Both the position numbers and the translations under genes were made by a program. The notes below the pieces were generated by a model. The model did not search any database and had not been told where the DNA came from. It saw only the letters and a program-made list of their open reading frames with translations. DNA of 64,000 nt from Streptomyces griseoaurantiacus. GTDB lineage: Bacteria > Actinomycetota > Actinomycetes > Streptomycetales > Streptomycetaceae. Each line of letters begins with the position of its first letter. The first letter of the stretch is position 1. Of this stretch, positions 16,901 to 25,000 are shown in pieces. The stretch lies in NCBI GenBank assembly GCA_014656015.1, contig BNBP01000004.1:105614-169613 (forward strand), read 5' to 3'.

Positions 16901-17157
16901 GAGGACGCCACCGCCCCCGTGCCGCCCGCGCCCAGCGAGGCGAGATGGGTGGCCAGCGCGGTGAGGGTCGTCTCCCGGGAGGCGTACTCGCCCTCGATCC
17001 GCACCCCGAGGCGTTCATGCAGGACGAGCGTCAGCTCCGCCAGGGCCAGAGAGTCCAGGTCGAGCTGCCCCAGGGTGCGACCCGGTTCGATCTCCTCCTC
17101 CGGCACGCGGAAGGTCTGGGTCAGGACGGATCGGACGGTGTCGTAGGTGTCGGGCAC
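16897..17157 (-). CDS. Free acyl carrier protein of the Ole/PKS cluster
   Basis: An 86-residue ACP. The phosphopantetheine attachment site is Ser36 in LGQLDLDSLALAEL, with the usual acidic helix II after it. Start GTG 17157 has AGGAG 5 nt upstream. It overlaps the end of the reductase gene before it by 37 nt and the ketosynthase after it by 4 nt, so all three are coupled. It is not the housekeeping fabD-fabH-acpP-fabF locus, because it is embedded with ole genes. It likely carries the growing or finished acyl chain for the pathway. Confidence 0.9.
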   Translation of the reverse strand: MPDTYDTVRSVLTQTFRVPEEEIEPGRTLGQLDLDSLALAELTLVLHERLGVRIEGEYASRETTLTALATHLASLGAGGTGAVASS

Positions 17158-18245
17158 GGCGGCTCCTGGGGGTGGTGACGGTCTTCTCGTGGGTGGCTGT
17201 CGACCTCGTCGCCGCGGCCGGCGGCGGAGGCGACGCGGGCGAGTTCCGCGATGCCCTCGTCGAAGCCGATGGGCGGTGCGAAGCCGAGGTCGCGGCGGGC
17301 CGCGGTGATGTCGAAGTGGTGCGGGGTCAGCAGTTCCTCGACGAGGAAGCGGCTGAGGGCGTGGGTGCGGGTGCTGCCCGCCGCGCGCAGGAGGGTTTCG
17401 GCGAGGGCAGCCCCCGCGGTGGCGAGCCGGGGCGGCAGGCCGCACCAGCGGGCCTCGGTGCCGGCGGCGCGCAGGAAGCGCGCGGCGATCTCCCGCAGGG
17501 GGCGCGGGTCGCCCTGGCTGATGAAGTAGGCGCGGCCGCCGATCGCCGGGGTGTCCGCCGCCGGTGCCTCGCGCAGCCGGTCGAGGGCGAGCAGGTGGGC
17601 GTGGGCGGCGGTGCGGACGTGGGTGGTGTCGACGAGGTTGGCGCCGTCACCGGGCATGAACAGGCGGCCGGCCCGTACGGCGCGCAGGAGGGCGGGCGCG
17701 AAGTGGGGGTCGCCCGGCCCCCAGATGATGTGCGGGCGCAGCGAGACGGTGGCCAGCTCCGGCCCGTCGGCGGCCAGCACCAGCGCCTCGGCGCGGGCCT
17801 TGGTGGCGGGGTAGGCGGCGAGGTGGCAGGGGGTGGGGTGGAGGTCCTCGGTGGCGCCTTCCAGGCCGCCGGGCCGGAAGGCGACGCTGGCGGTCGAGGT
17901 GTACAGGAGTGTGCGCACGCCGTGGGCGCGGCACTGCGCGAGCACCTGTCGGGTGCCGAGCACGTTGGTGGACCAGTACGGCCGGGGCGGGCCGCCGACC
18001 CCGGCGAGGGCGGCGTTGTGGACGACGGCCTCGCACCCGGCCACCGCCCGGGAGACTGCCTCGGCGTCGGTGAGGTCGCCCAGGTGCTGCCGGACGCCCA
18101 TGCGTTCCAGTGCGGTGCTGGGGCGGCGGCAGAGGGAGGACACCACCGCGCCCCGGACGCCGAGTTGGCGGCACAGCTCCCGCCCGAGGAAGCCGCTTCC
18201 CCCGGTGACCAGGACCTTCAGGCCCCGCAGGTCCGGGTCCCTCAT
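17121..18245 (-). CDS. oleD: OleD-like 2-alkyl-3-oxoalkanoate reductase
   Basis: A 374-residue extended short-chain dehydrogenase. The NADP-binding motif VLVTGGSGFLG is at about residues 11-21, and the catalytic Tyr-Lys pair is in AAYPATKARAE. OleD reduces the beta-keto acid made by OleA to a 2-alkyl-3-hydroxy acid, the substrate of OleC. The ATG start overlaps the oleC stop (ATGA). The last ~15 residues, rich in Pro and Thr, are encoded within the overlap with the ACP gene. Related 3-beta-hydroxysteroid dehydrogenases look similar, but the oleA-B-C context decides the call. Confidence 0.88.
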   Translation of the reverse strand: MRDPDLRGLKVLVTGGSGFLGRELCRQLGVRGAVVSSLCRRPSTALERMGVRQHLGDLTDAEAVSRAVAGCEAVVHNAALAGVGGPPRPYWSTNVLGTRQVLAQCRAHGVRTLLYTSTASVAFRPGGLEGATEDLHPTPCHLAAYPATKARAEALVLAADGPELATVSLRPHIIWGPGDPHFAPALLRAVRAGRLFMPGDGANLVDTTHVRTAAHAHLLALDRLREAPAADTPAIGGRAYFISQGDPRPLREIAARFLRAAGTEARWCGLPPRLATAGAALAETLLRAAGSTRTHALSRFLVEELLTPHHFDITAARRDLGFAPPIGFDEGIAELARVASAAGRGDEVDSHPREDRHHPQEPPCPTPTTPSDPS

Positions 18246-19909
18246 CGGAGCCTCCCGCGCAGCCGCCGCGTCGCCCAGCCGGCCAGACGCATGCGGTCGA
18301 TCTTGGAGTTGTGCCGGGGGTCCACCGGGAACCGGCGGTGCGGCAGCACGGCGCCGACGCGGTGGCCCTCGGGATGCTCCGCCAGCACGTTCCGTACCGC
18401 CGCGAGGGCCTCGGGGCGTGACGCGGAGGGCTCCACCTCCACGCACAGGACGGGGAGTTGGCACACCGCCGGGCCGGCGCCGACGAGGGCGGTGCGCCGT
18501 ACGCCCGGGGCCGTGTCCGCCGCGGCCTCGATGTCCTCGGTGGGCAGGGTGAAGCCGGTGCCGGTGACGAGGTGGGCCTTGCGGCCGAGGAACCACAGCC
18601 GGCCCTCCTCGTCGAGCCGGCCGAGGTCCCCGGTGCGGTGGAGGACACCGTGGTCGGTGACGCTCTTGGTGGCGGCGTCGGCCTCGGGACGCGCGTGGTA
18701 GGCGGGGCTGACGGTGGGGCCGGCGACGGCGATCTCGCCGAGCCCGGTGGCGTCGGCGTCGAGGATGCGCGCGTGGACGCCGGGCAGCGGCCGGCCCAGG
18801 CAGGTGCCCGCCTGCCCGGCGGGCGGCTCGGCGCGGGCGGCCCGCAGTGCGTGGTCGTCGCACGCGGAGACGGGCAGGCACTCGGTGGCCCCGTAGACGC
18901 TGAGGACCTCGGCCTCGGCGGGCACGGCGGCGCGCAGCGCGTCGGCGAGGCCGGTGCGCAGCGGGGCGCCGAAGGAGAGGATCTGCCGGACCGTGGGCAG
19001 GGTGAGGCGGTGGCGGGCGCAGTGTCCGGCGAGGAGGCCGAGGACGGCGGGGGACGCCAGGACCGTGGTGACGCGGTGCCGCAGGATCGGCCCGAGGATC
19101 TCCTCCGGGCGGGTGCGGGCGGGCGCGAGAGGGTTGACGGCGGGGACGACGGTGGCCGGTCCGAGGAGCGGGCCGAGCAGCGCGATCGGCAGGAACCCGG
19201 CGAGGAGCACGTCCTCGGGCCGGGGGTCGAGCAGGGTCCGCAGCGCGGCGATCTGTCCGGCGAGGGTGCTGTGGCGGTACTCGGCGCCCTTGGGGCGTCC
19301 GGTGGAGCCGGAGGTGAAGGCGATCATGGCGAGCGGGTCGCCCTCGGGGTCCTCCGGCCGGAGCGAGAGGGCCTCCGGGGGCGAGAGGAGCGACGGGGGC
19401 GAGAGGTCCGGCGGGGGCGGGGGGTCCGAGGGGTCCGCCCCGCCCGGCCGTCCCGCGGGGCCGCCGTTCCTCTGCCCCGGTACCGTCAGCCGCTCCCCCA
19501 GCGCGCGCGGCGCCGCCCTCGTGACCAGTGGGACGCGCACGTGCGTCCGCCCCCAGCCGAGGACCCGCCGGCCGAGATGGGCCAGGGGTTCGCCGATGAA
19601 CACGTCCGGGGCGACGTCCTCCAGGCAGCGGCCCACCTCCGCACGCGGTTCGATGAGCACGGGCACGGCGCCGAGGACGCCGAGGGCGTAGGCGAGGGCG
19701 GTCAGGTCGTGGGCGTCGCGGGTCATCACGACCGCCTTGTGGCCGGGGCGCACCCCGGCCTCGTGGAGCCTCTCCGCGAGCGCGTGCGCGTCCCGCACCA
19801 GTTCACCCCTGGTGGTCGTGCGGGAGGTCCCCCGGCGGCAGCGGACGAGGGCGATGTCCTCGGGCCGGTCGGCGAGGTGCGCGGCGAAGCCGGGCACGGG
19901 GAGGGTCAT
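18242..19909 (-). CDS. oleC: OleC-like beta-lactone synthetase (AMP-binding enzyme)
   Basis: A 555-residue member of the ANL superfamily. Motifs are AFTSGSTGRPKGAEY (phosphate loop), LSVYGATE, and HRTGDLGRLDEEGRLWFLGR (A8 region). OleC adenylates the 2-alkyl-3-hydroxy acid and closes it to a cis-beta-lactone. A proline-rich insert (about residues 150-180, with PPPPPD and SLLSPPE) sits just before the phosphate loop and is unusual. Start and stop both overlap neighbouring genes by 4 nt. An acyl-CoA ligase role cannot be excluded by motif alone, but four adjacent ole-type genes make OleC the best fit. Confidence 0.87.
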   Translation of the reverse strand: MTLPVPGFAAHLADRPEDIALVRCRRGTSRTTTRGELVRDAHALAERLHEAGVRPGHKAVVMTRDAHDLTALAYALGVLGAVPVLIEPRAEVGRCLEDVAPDVFIGEPLAHLGRRVLGWGRTHVRVPLVTRAAPRALGERLTVPGQRNGGPAGRPGGADPSDPPPPPDLSPPSLLSPPEALSLRPEDPEGDPLAMIAFTSGSTGRPKGAEYRHSTLAGQIAALRTLLDPRPEDVLLAGFLPIALLGPLLGPATVVPAVNPLAPARTRPEEILGPILRHRVTTVLASPAVLGLLAGHCARHRLTLPTVRQILSFGAPLRTGLADALRAAVPAEAEVLSVYGATECLPVSACDDHALRAARAEPPAGQAGTCLGRPLPGVHARILDADATGLGEIAVAGPTVSPAYHARPEADAATKSVTDHGVLHRTGDLGRLDEEGRLWFLGRKAHLVTGTGFTLPTEDIEAAADTAPGVRRTALVGAGPAVCQLPVLCVEVEPSASRPEALAAVRNVLAEHPEGHRVGAVLPHRRFPVDPRHNSKIDRMRLAGWATRRLRGRLR

Positions 19910-20832
19910 GCGGTCTCCTGGAGGAAGTCCCTGATGCGGTCGCCGAGCCCGGCGGCGGCGTCCTCCATCACGTAGTGGCCGGCGTCGGGGAAGCGGTGGA
20001 CCTCGGCGTGGGGGAAGCGGCGGATCCATTCCCGGAGCAGCGCCGGTGTGAAGACGGGGTCGCGCATGCCCCAGCCGAGGAGCAGCGGCAGCGCGGACAG
20101 GCCGGGGCTCCCTTCGGGGGGTTCGAGCAACCGCCAGGCGGGGTCCGCCGGGTGCCGGGGGATGGCCCGGACGGCCTCGGTGAGCGCCCGGCGTTCCGCC
20201 CGGCGGGCGTGCGGGCCCAGCAGGGCCCGGCGTTCGGCGGCGGACAGCGGGTGGTGGACCCCGGCGCGCACGGCGACGCGGGCGAAGGCGTTGGTGGCGT
20301 GGACGCATGCGGCGACCGGCCGGTGGTCGCGGATCCAGCGCAGGTAGAAGGGCAGCCGGAAGCCCTCAGGGAAGGGGAAGGCCACGGTGTTGCAGACGAC
20401 GAGGCGGGCCACGACTCCCGGGTTGCGCAGGGCCCAGGCGGCGCCGAGCGGGCCGCCCCAGTCGTGCAGGACGAAGGTCCAGCCCCGCTCGGGCAGTCCC
20501 TCCTCGCGCACCAGGTGCCGGAACAGGCCGTCCAGCCCCTCCAGTTGGGCCTCGTAGGGGTCGGGCACCCCGTCCGAGGGGCGCATGTGCCGGGAGAGGC
20601 CGAAGCCGGGCAGGTCGGGGGCGAGGCAGCGGGCGTGCGGGGAGAGCAGGTGCAGCAGCTTGCGCCAGACGTAGCTCCACGCCGGGTTGCCGTGCAGGAA
20701 GAGCACCGGGCGGCCGGAGCCGAGGTCGAGGTAGTGCTGCCCGGTGACCGGTACCCGGCGCCAGTGCCGGGGCGCGGGGTAGCCGGGCAGCGGCGGCAGT
20801 GCGGCGGACGCGCCGCTCGCGTGCGCGGTCAC
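19906..20832 (-). CDS. oleB: OleB-like beta-lactone decarboxylase (haloalkane dehalogenase fold)
   Basis: A 308-residue alpha/beta-hydrolase. Motifs are FLHGNPAWSYVWR (oxyanion hole), FVLHDWGGPLG (nucleophilic Asp) and FPDAGHYVMED (catalytic His). This is the haloalkane-dehalogenase pattern, and OleB is the member that converts beta-lactones to cis-olefins plus CO2. The GTG start overlaps the oleA stop by GTGA. Its presence matters: as far as I recall, beta-lactone product clusters such as lipstatin and nocardiolactone lack a decarboxylating OleB, so an olefin end product is favoured here. Confidence 0.86.
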   Translation of the reverse strand: MTAHASGASAALPPLPGYPAPRHWRRVPVTGQHYLDLGSGRPVLFLHGNPAWSYVWRKLLHLLSPHARCLAPDLPGFGLSRHMRPSDGVPDPYEAQLEGLDGLFRHLVREEGLPERGWTFVLHDWGGPLGAAWALRNPGVVARLVVCNTVAFPFPEGFRLPFYLRWIRDHRPVAACVHATNAFARVAVRAGVHHPLSAAERRALLGPHARRAERRALTEAVRAIPRHPADPAWRLLEPPEGSPGLSALPLLLGWGMRDPVFTPALLREWIRRFPHAEVHRFPDAGHYVMEDAAAGLGDRIRDFLQETA

Positions 20833-21851
20833 CAGCGGAGCAGGGCCAGGCCGAAGCTGAATCCGCTGGCCAGGCCGATCATCGTGACGAGGTCGCCGCG
20901 CTCGATGCGGTCGGCCTCGCGCGCCTTGACCAGTTGCAGCGGGAGGGAGGCCGCCGCGCAGTTGCCGTGCTCGGCCACCGCGGGCATGCAGCGGTCCTCG
21001 GGCAGGGAGAGCAGCTCGATCATCTCCCGGTACTGCGGCATGGCGATCTGGTGGAAGGCGACGAAGGTGCTGGCGCCGACCGCCCGGAGTTCCTCGCCCG
21101 CGGCGTCCAGGATGCGCGGGAGGGCGTCGAGGGCGCCCTGGCGCAGGTCCCCGTTCAGGCGCAGCGTGGTGTGGTCGTCGTGCACGGAGAGGTGGTGCAT
21201 GCTGCCGCCCCCGGCCACCGTGCAGTTCTCCCACGCCTCGGAGTTGCTGGCGAAGCGCAGGGCGAGGATGCCGGGGTCGTCCGGGCCCGCGGGCCCGGCG
21301 GTGAGGACGAGCGCGGCACCGGCGTCGGAGGCGGTGTAACCGGGCAGGGCCCGCAGCAGGGTCTGGCGGTCGGGGGTGTGCCAGCGGGTGGCCAGGGTGG
21401 CGGGTTCGCCGCAGGCGATGAGGACGGTGCGGTAGCGGCCGGTCTGGATGAACGAGGCGGCGACCTCCATGGCGTTGAGCACGCTGTTGCAGGCGTTCTT
21501 GATGTCGAACACCGGGCAGGAGGCGCCGAGTTTGACGGCCACGAGGTGGGAGGTGGCGGGTTCGATGAGGTCCTGCGCGGTGGAGGCGAACAGCAGCAGG
21601 TCGATGTCGCCGATGCTCATGCCCGCCTCGTCCAGGGCGGTGCGGGCGGCGGCCACGGCGAGGTCGGAGGCGTTCTCGCCGTCCTCGTGCACATGGACGC
21701 CGCGGACCCCGGTGAGGTCCTCGAGCAGTCCGGGCGGCGGCGCGTAGCCGCCGGTCCCGGCGATCCTGGCACGGATGTCGTCCATGGTCCGGTAGCGGGA
21801 CGGCAGATGAGCGGAGACGGCGGCGATACGGGCACGGAGGGCTTCGGGCAC
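20829..21851 (-). CDS. oleA: OleA-like head-to-head acyl condensing enzyme (thiolase/KAS III fold)
   Basis: A 340-residue KAS III-type protein. The triad is Cys121 (FDIKNACNSVLNAME), His267 (TFVAFHQIA) and Asn297 (EHGNCAAAS). OleA joins two acyl thioesters by a non-decarboxylative Claisen reaction to a 2-alkyl-3-oxoalkanoate. Glu97 (in DLIEPATSH) may match the extra glutamate base known from Xanthomonas OleA. It is first in the leftward operon and divergent from the PKS gene, with a 159-nt shared spacer. A simple FabH is unlikely given the three coupled ole-type genes behind it. Confidence 0.87.
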   Translation of the reverse strand: MPEALRARIAAVSAHLPSRYRTMDDIRARIAGTGGYAPPPGLLEDLTGVRGVHVHEDGENASDLAVAAARTALDEAGMSIGDIDLLLFASTAQDLIEPATSHLVAVKLGASCPVFDIKNACNSVLNAMEVAASFIQTGRYRTVLIACGEPATLATRWHTPDRQTLLRALPGYTASDAGAALVLTAGPAGPDDPGILALRFASNSEAWENCTVAGGGSMHHLSVHDDHTTLRLNGDLRQGALDALPRILDAAGEELRAVGASTFVAFHQIAMPQYREMIELLSLPEDRCMPAVAEHGNCAAASLPLQLVKAREADRIERGDLVTMIGLASGFSFGLALLRW

Positions 21852-22010
21852 CGCGTCACCGTAACGGCGGAATCGCCGCGCTCACGCCGAAAGTCCCTTT
21901 GTGCGGCGGTCTTCACCACAACGAGTGGTCGGCGCTGGCTTTTCCGTCCGGTGATCCCTTTCACTTCGCAACCAGAGTGCGCAACCGGCGCTAGATTGCG
22001 GGGAATTGGT
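21852..22010. promoter_or_regulatory. Bidirectional promoter region between the ole operon and the PKS
   Basis: This 159-nt spacer separates two divergent biosynthetic units and is less GC-rich than its surroundings. CGCAACC occurs twice as a direct repeat 13 nt apart (21967-21973 and 21980-21986). TAGATT (21992-21997) is a possible -10 for the PKS gene, but no good -35 is seen. No pathway-specific regulator gene adjoins it. Confidence 0.4.
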
Positions 22011-25000
22011 ATGGATCGGTTCGAACGGGCCGTGGCGGTGGTGGGAGTCGGCTGCCGGCTTCCCGGAGGCATCACGGATCTGGACGGACTGTGGTCCGTG
22101 CTGCGGGACGGGCGGGACATGGTCGGGGAGATGCCCGCCGACCGGCTGCCCAGGCAGCGCATGGTGGACCCGGAGACCGTGCGACCCGGCCGCAGTTACA
22201 CCGCCGCGGGCGGCTTCCTCGAGGACGTCGCCTCGTTCGACGCCGCGTATTTCGGCATGTCGCCCGCCGAGGCCCGGCACATCGACCCGCAGCAGCGGCT
22301 GCTCCTGGAGATGGCCGCCGAGGCCCTGGACGACGCCGCGCTGCCCGCCGGGGCCCTCGCCGGATCGGACACCTGCGTGTACGTGGGCGTCTCCGACCCC
22401 GGCTACGGGGTGACCCTGTCGATGATGCAGGACCACACCAGTCCGCACACGATGCCCGGCGCCACCCTGTCCCTCACCGCGAACCGCCTGTCGTACGCCT
22501 TCGACCTGCGCGGGCCGAGCATGGCGGTGGACACGGCCTGCTCCTCCGCGCTGGTCGCCCTCGACCGCGCCTGCCGCACCCTGCGCGAGGGCACCGGCCG
22601 CATCGCGCTGGCCGGCGGGGTCAACGTGCTGTCGACGCCCTACCCGTTCGCCGGGTTCTCCTACGCGGGCATGCTCTCGCGGCGCGGCCGCTGCGCCGCC
22701 TTCTCCGCCGAGGCCGACGGGTTCGTGCGCGCGGAGGGCGGCGCGGTGCTCGTCCTGAAGCGGCTCACGGACGCGCTGGCCGACGGCGACCGGGTGCACG
22801 CCGTGCTGGCCGCCACCGGCAACAACACCGACGGCCGCAGCACGGGCCTGATCGTGCCCAGCGCCGAGACGCAGGAGGCGCTGCTGCACACGGTCTACCG
22901 GGAGGCCGGGATCGACCCGGACGACCTCGTGTACGTCGAGGCCCACGGCACCGGGACCCAGGTCGGCGACCCGGCGGAGGCCGAGGCCATCGGGCGGGCG
23001 CTGGGCCGGCGCCGGAGCGGCGGGCCGCTGCCGATCGGCTCGGTGAAGTCGAACCTCGGCCATCTGGAGCCCGCCTCGGGAATGGCCGGGCTGCTCAAGG
23101 CGATCCTGGTGCTGCGCCACGCCACGGTGCCGGCCTCGCTGCACGCGCGGCCGCTCAACCCGGCGATCGACTTCGAGGGTCTGGGGCTCGCGCCCGCCGT
23201 GGAGCCCGTCCCGCTGACGGTGGGACCGCGGGCGGCGGTGGGCGTGTCCGCCTTCGGCTTCGGCGGGGCCAACGCGCACGTCGTGGTCCTCCCGCCGCCC
23301 ACCGGCCGGGAACCGGAGCCGACGCCGGAACCGGAGCCGGGCCCGCTGCCGCTGGTGGTCTCCGCGCGCTCCCCGAAGGCACTCAAGGAGATGGCCGCCC
23401 GCATGGCGGGGCGGCTGCGGGACACCGCGCCCGGGGAGTTCTACGACCTCGCCCACACCAGCACCGTGCGGCGCACCGCGCATCCGCACCGCGCGGCCGT
23501 CCTGGCCGCCGACCCGCAGGAGGCCGCCCGGCAGCTGGAGCTGCTGGCGGCCGCCGAGCCCGCCCGGGGGGCCCTCGTCCGCACCAGCGAGCGGGGCGGC
23601 ACCGCGTTCGTGTACTCCGGCAACGCCTCCCAGTGGCCCGGCATGGGCGCCGACCTGCTGAAGAGCTCCCCGGTCTTCCGCGCGGCCGTCGAGGAGGCCG
23701 ACGCGGCCCTGGCGCCCCACCTCGGCTGGTCGGTGGCCAAGGAGCTGGCGCACCCCCGGCCGCCGTCCTGGCAGCGCACGGAGATCGCCCAGCCCGCCCT
23801 GTTCGCCGTGCAGACGGGCCTGACCGCGCTGCTGGCCTCGTACGAGGTGCGTCCGTGCGCGGTGGCAGGCCACAGCGTCGGCGAGGTCGCCGCCGCGCAC
23901 GCCGCCGGTGTCCTGACGCTGGAGCAGGCGGCGCTGGTGATCGCCGAACGCAGCCGCACCCAGGGCGCCACGGCGGGCCGGGGCCGGATGGCCGCCGTCG
24001 GCCTGCCCGAGGAACAGGCACGCGAGGAACTGCGCGCCCACGGGGACGCCCTGGAGCTCGCGGGCGTCAACAGCGAACGGGACGTGACCGTCGCCGGGGA
24101 CGCCGACGCGCTCGCGGCCTGGGGCGCGGACCTGACCGCGCGCGGTGTCTTCTTCCGTGAACTCGCCCTCGACTACGCCTTCCACAGCCGCGCCATGGAC
24201 CCCATCCGGGAGCCGCTGCTCAACGCCCTCGACGGGCTCTCCCCCGCGCCCGCCCGCGTCCCCTTCGTCTCCACCGTCACCGGCACCCCGCTGGAGGGGC
24301 CGGAGCTGGACGCCGAGTACTGGTGGCGCAACGTCCGCGAGCCGGTCCGGTTCGCGGAGGCCGCCGCCCTCCTCGCCGAGGAGCACGCCGGCGTCCTGGT
24401 CGAGGTCGGCCCGCACCCGGTGCTGCGCCCCTACCTGCGCCGCACCGGGGCCGGCTGCGTCCCCACCCTGCACCGGGAGGGGGACGGCGTGCGCGAGACG
24501 GCGGCGGCCGTCGCGGCGGTGCTCGCCACCGACACCGGCACCGACTGGCACCACCACTTCCCCCGCCCCGGCCGGGTCGTCGACCTGCCCGCCTACCCGT
24601 GGCAGCACGAGCGGTACTGGCACGGCGCGCCGCAGGACCTGGTCGTCCGGGCCACCGGCGACGGCACCCTCGACCACCCGCTGGCGGGCGAGCGGATGCC
24701 CGCCCCGCACCCCGTCTGGCACGGCACCGTGGAACCGCAGCTCGTGCCCTGGCTCGGCGACCACCGGATCGGCGAGGACGTCCTCATGCCGGCGGCCGCC
24801 TACGTCGAGATGGCGCTGAGCGCCGGCCGCCGGGCCCTGGACCGGCCGGTCGAGGTGCGGCACCTGGAGATCGGCCGGCCGCTGTCCGTGCCGTGGCCCG
24901 ACCCGACGCCCCTCGCCCTGCAGACGGCGGTCACCCCGGAGGACGGGGCCCTGACCGTCAGCGTCCGCGAGGAGCACCACGGGGAGTGCCGGCCCGTCGT

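Noticed and set aside
15665..17157. Classical type II aromatic PKS
   Set aside because: There is a KAS and an ACP but no chain-length factor, cyclase or aromatase.
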